Assembly: GCA_964639535.1 (NCBI GenBank)
Contig: CAZXDV010000021.1
Location: forward strand, 1-22,459
DNA from: WLWS01 sp964639535
GTDB lineage: Bacteria; Pseudomonadota; Gammaproteobacteria; Eutrophobiales; Eutrophobiaceae
Direction of reading: 5' to 3'
DNA length: 22,459 nt
The number at the start of each line of letters is the position of its first letter. Position 1 is the stretch's first letter. A program made the translations under genes and the position numbers. Below the pieces are notes generated by a model, which was not told the DNA's origin, made no database searches, and saw only the letters and a list, made by a program, of their open reading frames with translations. Shown one piece after another: positions 15,226 through 22,459 of this stretch.

Positions 15226-15861
15226 ATGAAAATAGTCATTCCACTAAAGGCACCAGCCAGGGCAAAAAAAAGGCTGTCTTCGCTTCTTGACCCGGAGCAG
15301 CGGGCGAATTTTTGTTGCCTGATGCTGCAGGATGTTCTGAACTCCATCCAGTTCGCAGGTTTTGAAGGTGAAACAATTGTTGTTTGCAGTGAGCCAACTA
15401 TCCGCGAGATTACTGAAAGTTACGGCGTTCAACTTATCGTTACGCCAATGGATGGTGGCTATTGTGAAGATGCACTTATTGGAATTGAGTATTTCAGCTC
15501 GCGGGGTAATGAAGCAATCTCGATTATTCCCGCAGATGTTCCGCTACTGGCACCGGCTGATGTAACAGAGTTGAAGGAAAAGCACGCCTCGGGAATTACA
15601 CTTTGTCCGGCAATGAGCGACGGCGGGACCAATGCGCTGGTTTTTGATCCACCCCTTGGGTTTCCCTTGCAGTTTGGGCTGGATAGCCTGAATAATTTCA
15701 GGAAAATTGCGGCTAGAAATGGTCTTGCAAGCCAGGTCCTTGAGATCGGTGGCCTGGCTCGTGACATTGATACTTGCGAGGACTTGAGGTGGTTGAAAAG
15801 CTGCGCTGAAGGTGGGGCAGCCTGGTCTTACCTGCAGGATATCCCTCTCGCAGCGGGATAG
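15226..15861 (+). CDS. cofC: 2-phospholactate (or related) guanylyltransferase
   Basis: A 211-residue nucleotidyltransferase of the CofC family. Seen: the N-terminal nucleotide loop 'IPLKAPARAKKRLSSLLDPE', the metal-binding 'SIIPADVPLLAPADV' and 'ITLCPAMSDGGTNALVFDPP'. It activates 2-phospholactate, phosphoenolpyruvate or 3-phosphoglycerate with GTP for transfer by CofD. Which of the three is used decides whether normal F420, the dehydro form or 3PG-F420 is made; work on Mycetohabitans (Burkholderia) rhizoxinica showed that Gram-negative CofC can prefer 3-phosphoglycerate. The sequence alone does not let me decide. It starts at ATG 15226 in the cofDC operon. Confidence 0.9.
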   Translation: MKIVIPLKAPARAKKRLSSLLDPEQRANFCCLMLQDVLNSIQFAGFEGETIVVCSEPTIREITESYGVQLIVTPMDGGYCEDALIGIEYFSSRGNEAISIIPADVPLLAPADVTELKEKHASGITLCPAMSDGGTNALVFDPPLGFPLQFGLDSLNNFRKIAARNGLASQVLEIGGLARDIDTCEDLRWLKSCAEGGAAWSYLQDIPLAAG

Positions 15862-15980
15862 GCTTGCTAATCCCTTGAAATAGATAATTAAATTACAGGC
15901 CCAGATTCTTCGAAAAGGTAAAGCTTCCCGTGTGCCTGCCGATAACACTATTCATGTAATTTCATGAAAAGTGAGTTTCG

Positions 15981-18482
15981 GTGAGTAATTTAAACGGACT
16001 GCGGGCTGCTGTTCTGCCTGAAGAAGACAACTTGGAACTACCACGAGAGCCGTACCAGCCCATCCTGGATGCACTCTCTACCGGTGCGATCCTGATCGAT
16101 CGGTCCGGTCGTATGCGTTCGTGTAACTCCAGGGCCAGGCAGCTTTTTCAGTATCGCAGGGTAGACCTGCTCAACAGGCAGCTGTCCGAGTTGTTTGAGC
16201 ACGGGGCCCGCGGTCATATCAATACCGTCATTGCGGATTGCCTTCTCAGCTCTACAAAAAATGGCCACTACATCCTTCCTGAGCCCCTGGGCCTGAGACG
16301 GGACGGCTCATCTTTTCCCGTCGAGATACACCTGAGAAAAGCCCAGCTTGAAGATGAGGAATTGATTGTCTGCACCCTCAGGGATATTTCAAAGCGTCGA
16401 CAAAATGAGGCTGACATCAGGACAAAAGAGGAAAAGATCAAAATGGCGCTGCAGGGCGCTGAATTATGGAGCTGGGAATATGACTTCCAGACACGTCTCA
16501 TTTCCTACAGTGTGCAATATTCTTCCGGTCGCAGACCAGATAATTCAAGCTCTACAATTACCCTGGACGACTGGCTGAAACTTGTCGATGAAGAGGCCAG
16601 ATCTCACGTAAAGTCCTGCTTTGACAAGCTTGAAAGTGGAGAATCAAGAGCAGAAGAGTTTGAATTTAAAGCTCGCCGCAAAAGTGGCAGGTGGGACTGG
16701 TTCCATTCATCAGGAAAGATCATTGATCATGCCAGGGATGGGCGGCCGCAGAAAGCCGGCGGCATTAACCTGAATATCTCCGAACGAAAGAATGCATTGG
16801 AAAAGTTAAAGGAGAGCGAAGAGCGCTTCAGGAGTGCATTTAACCAGTCGGCAATACCCATGCTGCTGGTTTCGCATCGCGAAGGAATTTTCAGGGTAAA
16901 CCAGGCCATGTGTAGCCTTACCGGTTACAAGGAGGAAGAGCTGTTGAGCAAGGAGTTAATCGACCTGGTTCATCCGGAAGACCGAGTGTCGGTTAAAAAA
17001 CAAATGGGCAAAACCATCAAGGGTATAAAAGACAAGTTTACACTTGAGTCCCGATACCTGACACAGGATGGTGATACACGATTTGTTTCCGCAAATGTGG
17101 TCAGTATACGCGGACGTGCAAATGAGTTTCGCTACTCCGTAGTACAGCTGACCGACATAACAGAAGAGCATAATCTTTCAAACAAGCTTGTTCACGAGGC
17201 AACACATGACAGTCTCACGGGCCTGGTAAATCGCAGGGAATTTGAAAACCGTCTTGCAAGCTCAATGAACGTCATCGCTGTGGAGAAGAGTGAAAACGCA
17301 CTTGCATACCTCGACCTTGACCAGTTCAAGGTAATCAATGACACCTGTGGCCACGCAGCAGGTGACGAGTTATTGCGTCAACTATCGGCAATAATTCGCA
17401 AAAAACTCAGAAGAGGGGATGTTGTTGCACGACTCGGGGGCGATGAATTCGGGGTGTTTATGGAATCCTGCAGCCTGGAGCAAGCCAAGATGGTGATACG
17501 AAAAATTCATGATCTTGTTAGCAATTTCAGGTTCGTGTGGGAGGACAAGACATTTAATGTAACCATGAGCTCTGGTCTTGTGTCAGTTACGGAAGACTCA
17601 GGTGATCTCGTGGAAGTATTAAAACGCGCTGATTCTGCCTGCTATGCGGCAAAGGATGCGGGCCGCAATCGACTACATGTTTTTTGCCAGGAAGACGAGG
17701 AGCTAACGAGGCGCTCGGGCGAGATGCAGTGGGTATCCAGGATTAACAAGGCCCTGGAGGAAGACAGGTTCCAGCTGTTTTGCCAGCCCATCGCTGCGGT
17801 TTCAAACCCTGCCAGGGGAAGGCTCTATTATGAGGTCTTGTTAAGGCTCAGGGAGGAAGACGGTAGTCTCGTGCCACCCGGTGCCTTTTTACCTGCGGCG
17901 GAGCGATACGGACTGTCCATCCGCCTGGATAAGTGGGTGGTAAGCAGGACCCTTGGCTGGCTATCCAGGCACCCTGACCACGTTAGTAAACTCGACCTGT
18001 GCTGCATCAACCTTTCCGGAAATTCCCTGGGGGACACCGAGGTGCTTGCCTTTATAGAAAAGCAACTGGCGCGGACAGGGGTGCCGGCAGAAAAAATATG
18101 TTTTGAAATTACTGAAACAGCGGCCATATCAAACCTGGGCAACGCAACTGCTTTTATCAAGTCCCTGAAGAAACAGGGCTGCCTTTTTGCACTTGATGAT
18201 TTTGGTAGTGGATTGTCTTCCTTCGCCTATCTCAAGTCACTGGAAGTGGATATTTTGAAAATTGACGGCACTTTTGTCAGGGAGATTGCAAGTGACCCGG
18301 TGGACCAGGCAATGGTCCGATCCATTAATGAAATCGGTAAGGTGCTTGGCAAGTATACTACCGCAGAGTTTGTTGAAAATGACGAGATACTCAAGGTGCT
18401 GCATGATATTGGTGTTGACCGGGCGCAGGGCTATGGCATAAGTAAACCGATGCCGCTGGATGAAGTAGACAAGCTGGGCTAG
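15981..18482 (+). CDS. PAS-GGDEF-EAL cyclic-di-GMP turnover protein
   Basis: An 833-residue signalling protein with no transmembrane segment seen. Order: a PAS domain (about 25-145), a second PAS/PAC ending 'GGINLNISERK' (about 155-265), a third (about 275-395, 'RFRSAFNQSAIPMLLVSHRE'), GGDEF (about 400-570) and EAL (about 590-830). The cyclase motif GGDEF is intact at 486-490, with an inhibitory I-site RRGD at 477-480 exactly five residues before. The EAL motif reads EVL (E618). Other phosphodiesterase residues are present, in 'CCINLSGNSLGD', 'CFEITETAA', DDFGSG (739-744), 'LKIDG' and 'AQGYGISKP', so both activities are possible. It starts at GTG 15981; an ATG at 15964 hits a stop after six codons. 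It is in the same direction as cofDC but with a 119-base gap. Confidence 0.9.
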   Translation: MSNLNGLRAAVLPEEDNLELPREPYQPILDALSTGAILIDRSGRMRSCNSRARQLFQYRRVDLLNRQLSELFEHGARGHINTVIADCLLSSTKNGHYILPEPLGLRRDGSSFPVEIHLRKAQLEDEELIVCTLRDISKRRQNEADIRTKEEKIKMALQGAELWSWEYDFQTRLISYSVQYSSGRRPDNSSSTITLDDWLKLVDEEARSHVKSCFDKLESGESRAEEFEFKARRKSGRWDWFHSSGKIIDHARDGRPQKAGGINLNISERKNALEKLKESEERFRSAFNQSAIPMLLVSHREGIFRVNQAMCSLTGYKEEELLSKELIDLVHPEDRVSVKKQMGKTIKGIKDKFTLESRYLTQDGDTRFVSANVVSIRGRANEFRYSVVQLTDITEEHNLSNKLVHEATHDSLTGLVNRREFENRLASSMNVIAVEKSENALAYLDLDQFKVINDTCGHAAGDELLRQLSAIIRKKLRRGDVVARLGGDEFGVFMESCSLEQAKMVIRKIHDLVSNFRFVWEDKTFNVTMSSGLVSVTEDSGDLVEVLKRADSACYAAKDAGRNRLHVFCQEDEELTRRSGEMQWVSRINKALEEDRFQLFCQPIAAVSNPARGRLYYEVLLRLREEDGSLVPPGAFLPAAERYGLSIRLDKWVVSRTLGWLSRHPDHVSKLDLCCINLSGNSLGDTEVLAFIEKQLARTGVPAEKICFEITETAAISNLGNATAFIKSLKKQGCLFALDDFGSGLSSFAYLKSLEVDILKIDGTFVREIASDPVDQAMVRSINEIGKVLGKYTTAEFVENDEILKVLHDIGVDRAQGYGISKPMPLDEVDKLG

Positions 18483-18586
18483 TTTCACACTGCAATCCGT
18501 GCACTTCACTGGTGATACGACGCGCTGGTGAAAGTTGTAGTACACTACCTGCAAGTTCGACTTTTATGTTTTTCCAGGTAGTAAAT

Positions 18587-19756
18587 ATGTTTAGAAGGTT
18601 TTCTGCCCGCCTCGTCAAAGCAAGCGCTCTCATTCTTTTTTCCTGCACACTGCCGGCTTCCGGAATAGATAAACAAGCCACACTGCAGACCCTCGGCGCC
18701 AGGTTTTTTCATGACAGCAACCTGTCGAAAAACAGGCAGCAGTCATGCGCCAGCTGTCATAACCCGGCCTTCGCATTCGTGGATAAAAGGGATAACGGTG
18801 TCAATAGTGCAGTCTCGCTGGGTGATGATGGTGTTTCGCTGGGAGACCGGAATGCGCCAACCCTGAGTTACGCGCACCTGACCCCGGGCTTCGTAAAGAA
18901 CAGAGAAGGGATATACCTGGGTGGGCTCTTTCATGATGGTCGCGCCGATACCATGCTCATCCAGGCGCTGGAACCGATAGTCAATCCCATAGAAATGGCA
19001 TTACGGGATGCTGATGAAGTTCGTCAAAGGGTTCTTGAAAACGCTTCGTATGCAAGATCTTTAAAAGCAATATTTGGCAATGAGGTATTGGATAGTTCGC
19101 AGAAAACTTACCAGGCCGTGGCGGAGAGCCTGGCGATGTTTGAGAAAAGCCGGCAGTTTTCGCCGTTTGATTCCCGCTATGATCGGTATCTCAGGGGGGA
19201 GTACAAAATGACCAGGGAAGAAGACCTTGGTCGAAAAATATTTTTTTCAGATCTTGTGAACTGTCGTTCCTGTCACCTTGTAAACCAGTCGCCAAAGTAT
19301 TCCAGGGAAACCTTCACCAACTATCAATATCACAATATCGGCGTGCCTCGAAATAAGCTGGTCCGCGCCAGCAACGGTAAGGGGGAAGCCTTTACAGATG
19401 CCGGGTTACTCGACAGTCCACGTGTCTCTGACGTTGAACAAAGAGGCAAGTTCAAGGTGCCATCATTACGTAATGTCGCAGTAACAGGGCCGTACATGCA
19501 TAACGGCGTATTTAGTGAAATCAAAACTGTGCTGCAGTTTTATAACAAGTACCTGGTGGAGAATGCGCTCAGTCGAATTAACCCGGAAACAGGCAGGATA
19601 TGGCAATCTCCCGAGGTAGACGAAAATCTCAGCCTTGATTTGCTTGAAAACGGTCAACCGCTTGATGCTATTTTTATCGGCGCGCTGGAGGCGTTTCTAA
19701 AAACCCTGACCGATAGGCAATACGAACACCTGGTGTACCAGGACAAATCTGAATGA
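18587..19756 (+). CDS. Di-heme cytochrome c peroxidase / MauG-family protein
   Basis: A 389-residue exported protein. From ATG 18587 it has a basic then hydrophobic signal peptide (to about residue 25, 'LPASG') and a good AGGTAG ribosome binding site; a GTG at 18512 would bury the signal peptide behind 25 extra residues. Two c-type heme sites are seen: CASCH at 54-58 and CRSCH at 226-230. Other features of the family are 'LGARFFHDSNLSKN', 'GLFHDGRADTM' and 'VPSLRNVAVTGPYMHNGVFS'. Such periplasmic proteins reduce hydrogen peroxide or, in MauG, modify a partner protein by oxidation. No obvious partner is adjacent, so simple peroxidase action is the default reading. Confidence 0.88.
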   Translation: MFRRFSARLVKASALILFSCTLPASGIDKQATLQTLGARFFHDSNLSKNRQQSCASCHNPAFAFVDKRDNGVNSAVSLGDDGVSLGDRNAPTLSYAHLTPGFVKNREGIYLGGLFHDGRADTMLIQALEPIVNPIEMALRDADEVRQRVLENASYARSLKAIFGNEVLDSSQKTYQAVAESLAMFEKSRQFSPFDSRYDRYLRGEYKMTREEDLGRKIFFSDLVNCRSCHLVNQSPKYSRETFTNYQYHNIGVPRNKLVRASNGKGEAFTDAGLLDSPRVSDVEQRGKFKVPSLRNVAVTGPYMHNGVFSEIKTVLQFYNKYLVENALSRINPETGRIWQSPEVDENLSLDLLENGQPLDAIFIGALEAFLKTLTDRQYEHLVYQDKSE

Positions 19757-19773
19757 GTGCCCAGCAGCGAGGG

Positions 19774-19794
19774 CGGCTAGCGTTAAGTTAGCCG
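19774..19794. terminator. Hairpin between convergent genes
   Basis: CGGCTAGC (19774-19781) pairs with GTTAGCCG (19787-19794), seven Watson-Crick pairs plus one G-U, around a five-base loop. It lies just after the peroxidase stop and overlaps the stop of the minus-strand gene. No T run follows on either strand, so it may stabilise 3' ends more than terminate. Confidence 0.4.
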
Positions 19795-20249
19795 GATTCC
19801 CCTGAGGTCAGGGCTTCCTTGATTTGTCTCAATTTTTCCCGTTCACTGGATTCACTTTCCCCGAGGCCGGGTAACTGTATGTCTGTCTCTATCATACCCG
19901 GTACCGCGACGGGGCTATCTATGGATAGTTCCAGTTCTGACTCGGTGGGCGCGCCTGCGAGGTTGTTTTCTTCCTCGATTTCCAGTTCCGGCTCAAGCAT
20001 CGGTTTGATCGGCTTCTCTTCCTCTACAACGCGCCGGTGAATGGTAAAGGAGGGAAGGGAAATGTAGCGAGTCAATGTGTTTGAAGCCCTGTCGTCGTAG
20101 CCACTGACAAGAAACCGCATGAAAAGCAGGGTGATAAATACGATGAGCAAGGCCGTCATGCCGGCCAGTAGAAAGCGAAGTAGTTTTCGGCCCGCGCTGG
20201 CCGCCAGTGTTGGGTATGCGTGCTCCGCCTGGTCCTCAAAATCATCCAT
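19788..20249 (-). CDS. Small single-pass membrane protein with TonB-like N-terminus
   Basis: A 153-residue protein, function not established. From ATG 20249-20247: a short acidic/polar N-terminus (MDDFEDQAEHAYPTL), one membrane helix (about 24-49, 'LLRFLLAGMTALLIVFITLL'), then a periplasmic tail that is Pro/Glu-rich ('EEEKPIKPMLEPELEIEEEN') and later 'VPGMIETDIQLPGLGESESS'. The helix followed by 'RYISLPSFTIHRR' and charged Pro-rich residues resembles the start of TonB2-type energy transducers, but the C-terminal TonB domain that contacts receptors is absent and the stop is followed directly by the convergent peroxidase gene. The frame stays open upstream to 20510 but would overlap the divergent oxidoreductase; the chosen start avoids this. 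Confidence 0.6.
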   Translation of the reverse strand: MDDFEDQAEHAYPTLAASAGRKLLRFLLAGMTALLIVFITLLFMRFLVSGYDDRASNTLTRYISLPSFTIHRRVVEEEKPIKPMLEPELEIEEENNLAGAPTESELELSIDSPVAVPGMIETDIQLPGLGESESSEREKLRQIKEALTSGESG

Positions 20250-20373
20250 GGACCTAGAATAGGGAAATGCCGCACCGCGGTCTAGTGCTGTTGCCAGGCA
20301 GGCGCAAAGAATTACCCTTTTTTTATTCTTCGGTGTATGGTTTAAATTCGTCAAAACGCGAGGAAGCCAGTCC

Positions 20374-22362
20374 ATGAGTAACGCCGCATCAAAAACCACC
20401 CGGACAATGTGTCCAATGAACTGCGCACCGACGTTATGTGGCATGAATGTCACAGTCGAAGACGGCAGGCTTACCCAGGTCAAAGGCGACAAGGGAAACC
20501 CGGATAGCAAGGGTTTTCTATGCGTCAGGGGGCAGGCGGCTCACGAGATAATTGACAACCCCAAGCGGATTTTACAACCAATGGTTCGCGACCAGCGCGG
20601 GTCGTCTGACTGGAGAGAGGTGAGCTGGGAAGAAGCGATAGAGCGAATCGCCGGCAACATCAAGTCGGTAAACCATGACAACGTTGGAATGTGGATTGGT
20701 CATGGAGAACTCGCTAACGATTATGGCGTGTTTGCCAATGCCCAGCTTGGAATGCGCCTGGCCATGATGTACGGCCTGCAGGTGTGGGATGGCTCAATGA
20801 TCTGCTGGGGGCTTGGCGGTTTTGGACTTGGACTAACAGGCATGATGGAGGTGAACAGCAAGGAGGACTTGGGAGAAAATTCTGACCTGGTTATTCTCTG
20901 GGGTGCCAATATCGCCAGCCAGCCCAATACCTCGAGTCACATTGCTGCCGCGCGCGCCCGTGGCGCCCGGGTCGTCGTGATAGATATACGAAGAAGTGAA
21001 GCATGCAAGCTTGCCGACGAAGTTATTCTCGTCAAACCGGGCACTGATGCGGCCCTGGCCCTGGCCATGATGAATATCATTATCGAGAACGGCGGCCAGG
21101 ACGATGAGTTTATTGCCGAACACACCCTGGGTTATGACAAGCTCAGGGAACATGCCGCCAGCTTCACAGCGGAAAGTGTAGCCGCCATATGTGGTGTTTC
21201 CGCCGAAGACATCAGGCGTCTAGCCATGGAATATGCAGATACTGCCAGGGCGATGATAATCATCGGTGGTAGTTCCCTCTACAAGGATGGCCGGGGTTGG
21301 GAGGCGAGCAGGGCAATTAGCTGTCTTCCGGGTCTCACGGGAAAATCCGGGAAACCAGGCACGGGCCTTGGCCCTCGTCATGCGGGCAACGCGCATGGTT
21401 TTGCGCTCAATCACATCGTCGACCCGGGCATGATGCCGCCGGGCAATTACATACCAAACCAGATGTCTGCCATACTGCGAGGGCTTGAAGAAGGGCAGCT
21501 CAAGCAAATGCTTTTGCTTGGCACGAACATGCTGTCATCCTATGCCGATAGCAACAGGGTTGCGTCGGGCCTGGAAAAAACCGACATGGTCGTGGTGCAC
21601 GACCTGTTCATGAATGAAACAGCAGAACGATTTGCAGATATTTTTCTGCCAGCCACCTGCTGGCTGGAAGACATTGGCTGCAAGGCCACCGCATCTACAC
21701 TGGTATTAATGGATCGGGTCTTGGAGCCGGCAGGAAACTGCCGTTCCCTGGCACAGGTGACAAGAATGCTTGCCGATGCACTGGAGGTTGAGAATTTTTA
21801 TCCATGGGAACATGAAGCGGGTCATATCGATGCTGTTCTCGATCATCCCTGTACCGGCCATATCACCGTAGAAAAATTGCGGCAACAGGGAGGCCTGCTC
21901 CAGCTGGATGTATCACCCGTTGCCCATGTGACACATCAGTACACGACACCTTCTGGAAAGATTGAATTTTATTCAACTACCGCCGAGAAGGCTGGCTTGT
22001 CAGCCTTGCCGGATTATAGCGAGGCGCCTGTTGACGAGTATCCACTGCAGCTCCGCTTTGGACGCACGCTTGACCACTTCCATTCGTTTTACAACCATGG
22101 TGCTGCTTTACCTTCAATGGCAAAACTTGAAGAAGCGCCCTTGCTATGGTTGTCCAGTGAAGATGCTCAACGGAGAAATATAAATTCCGGGGATGAAATT
22201 CGGGTTCATAATGGCAGAGGTACCTGCGATGCCAGGGCCCATGTCAGCGATGACTACCCGGCACCGTATGGATGCATGACGGTCAACTTGCGCTCAACAG
22301 CCTTACCCAGGGAGACGAGGCTCTACCGGAATCTGCAATTAATATTTTTCCGTTCAGCGTAG
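20374..22362 (+). CDS. Molybdopterin-dependent oxidoreductase (probable C-terminal frameshift)
   Basis: A DMSO-reductase superfamily catalytic subunit, 662 residues in the open frame. An N-terminal 4Fe-4S site is formed by C13, C17, C22 and C50 ('MCPMNCAPTLCGMNV' and 'GFLCVRGQA'). C144 in 'GSMICWGLGGFGLG' is placed like the molybdenum-ligating Cys of formate dehydrogenases. 'WGANIASQPNTSSHIAAARA' and 'VVVIDIRRSE' are pterin-binding regions, and the C-terminal dinucleotide-binding domain begins near 'LQLRFGRTLDHFHSFYNHGA'. No Tat signal is seen, so it is probably cytoplasmic. The ATG has AGGAAG upstream. The conserved end of the C-terminal domain is found in another frame from about 22262 (separate entry), so the last 34 residues here are probably not native. 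Substrate unknown; no partner electron-transfer subunit is adjacent. Confidence 0.85.
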   Translation: MSNAASKTTRTMCPMNCAPTLCGMNVTVEDGRLTQVKGDKGNPDSKGFLCVRGQAAHEIIDNPKRILQPMVRDQRGSSDWREVSWEEAIERIAGNIKSVNHDNVGMWIGHGELANDYGVFANAQLGMRLAMMYGLQVWDGSMICWGLGGFGLGLTGMMEVNSKEDLGENSDLVILWGANIASQPNTSSHIAAARARGARVVVIDIRRSEACKLADEVILVKPGTDAALALAMMNIIIENGGQDDEFIAEHTLGYDKLREHAASFTAESVAAICGVSAEDIRRLAMEYADTARAMIIIGGSSLYKDGRGWEASRAISCLPGLTGKSGKPGTGLGPRHAGNAHGFALNHIVDPGMMPPGNYIPNQMSAILRGLEEGQLKQMLLLGTNMLSSYADSNRVASGLEKTDMVVVHDLFMNETAERFADIFLPATCWLEDIGCKATASTLVLMDRVLEPAGNCRSLAQVTRMLADALEVENFYPWEHEAGHIDAVLDHPCTGHITVEKLRQQGGLLQLDVSPVAHVTHQYTTPSGKIEFYSTTAEKAGLSALPDYSEAPVDEYPLQLRFGRTLDHFHSFYNHGAALPSMAKLEEAPLLWLSSEDAQRRNINSGDEIRVHNGRGTCDARAHVSDDYPAPYGCMTVNLRSTALPRETRLYRNLQLIFFRSA

Positions 22363-22406
22363 GTCAATCGGCTTACGATGCGCGGGTGGAAGTGAGCAGG
22401 CACTGA
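22262..22406 (+). pseudogene. Displaced C-terminal end of the molybdopterin oxidoreductase
   Basis: In the frame two bases ahead of the main one, the DNA reads 'TVWMHDGQLALNSLTQGDE', then 'ALPESAINIFPFSVGQSAYD' and 'ARVEVSRH', ending at TGA 22404-22406. This matches the usual end of the molybdopterin dinucleotide-binding domain ('W.RDG..GLN.LT.G' and 'FSVGQ..YDA.VEV'). One extra base near 'TACCCGGCACC' (about 22255-22265) would join it to the main frame and give a protein of about 677 residues. It is either a recent frameshift mutation or a sequencing/assembly error in the GC run. Confidence 0.8.
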
Positions 22407-22407
22407 G

Positions 22408-22459
22408 CTAGTGCTGGTGTCCGCCAGCCCCATGGGCATGGCCATGACTCAATTCATCA
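22408..22459 (-). CDS. slyD: SlyD-like FKBP peptidyl-prolyl isomerase, C-terminal end (runs off right edge)
   Basis: The last 16 complete codons of a minus-strand gene, ending DELSHGHAHGAGGHQH at TAG 22410-22408, one base from the convergent oxidoreductase tail. The E/D-L-(A/S)-H-G-H-(V/A)-H-G sequence matches the start of the metal-binding tail of SlyD ('EEELAHGHVHGAH' in Escherichia coli), and the tail here is short. SlyD is a cytoplasmic chaperone and prolyl isomerase that also supplies nickel. The call rests on this tail only. Confidence 0.7.
   Translation of the reverse strand, partial: DELSHGHAHGAGGHQH

Noticed and set aside
15855..15874. GGGAT/ATCCC hairpin across the end of cofC as a terminator
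   Set aside because: The stem is only five pairs with a ten-base loop and no T run follows.
18512..18586. Earlier GTG start for the di-heme peroxidase
   Set aside because: It would place 25 residues in front of a typical signal peptide, while ATG 18587 has a good ribosome binding site.
20250..20510. N-terminal extension of the TonB-like protein to 240 residues
   Set aside because: It would overlap the divergent oxidoreductase gene and adds a sequence with no domain; the ATG at 20249 leaves a sensible membrane protein.
1..22459. Mobile elements, CRISPR arrays, tRNA or rRNA genes
   Set aside because: No transposase, integrase, regularly spaced repeats, or tRNA/rRNA-like sequence was seen on either strand.

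Overview
The window (about 22.5 kb, roughly half G+C by eye) looks like chromosomal DNA of a proteobacterium, most likely a free-living, probably marine, gammaproteobacterium. The reasons are the histidine-rich SlyD-type C-terminus at the right edge, a PAS/GGDEF/EAL protein, a di-heme peroxidase, a TonB-like N-terminus and tightly packed short operons. The lineage is inference. I see no insertion sequence, phage gene, CRISPR array, tRNA or rRNA.

Left part (1-2929, all minus strand): tetR, coxD (MoxR ATPase), coxE (VWA protein) and the start of coxG. These are accessory genes for a CO-dehydrogenase-type molybdenum hydroxylase whose structural genes are not in view. Two near-identical palindromes, one before tetR and one before coxG, look like operators of this TetR regulator.

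3047-7524 (minus strand): a five-gene operon, read gcdA, a 42-residue gamma subunit, gcdB, the biotin carrier gcdC, then an acyl-CoA dehydrogenase. It encodes an apparently complete Na+-translocating glutaconyl-CoA decarboxylase. The dehydrogenase carries residues expected of the non-decarboxylating glutaryl-CoA type. Together they would convert glutaryl-CoA to glutaconyl-CoA and then to crotonyl-CoA plus CO2, storing the decarboxylation energy as a sodium gradient. This route is described mainly in anaerobes, yet here it sits beside oxygen-dependent genes. The gamma subunit starts with TTG and is very short, so it is easily missed.

7429-7861 is an AT-rich divergent control region. 7862-11380 (plus strand) encodes the large and small subunits of a Rieske ring-hydroxylating dioxygenase and an acyl/aryl-CoA ligase, with no electron-transfer partner. 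Convergent to it is a trpB2-marR pair (13277-11383, minus).

13399-15861 holds the late coenzyme F420 genes: cofE on the minus strand, diverging from cofD and cofC on the plus strand. These suggest the cell makes F420 or a variant. The right part has a large PAS-GGDEF-EAL c-di-GMP protein, a di-heme cytochrome c peroxidase/MauG protein, a small TonB-like membrane protein without the TonB C-terminal domain, and a molybdopterin oxidoreductase. The last conserved stretch of that oxidoreductase lies in another reading frame, which implies a one-base deletion or assembly error near 22258. The window ends in the 3' end of a minus-strand slyD-like gene.
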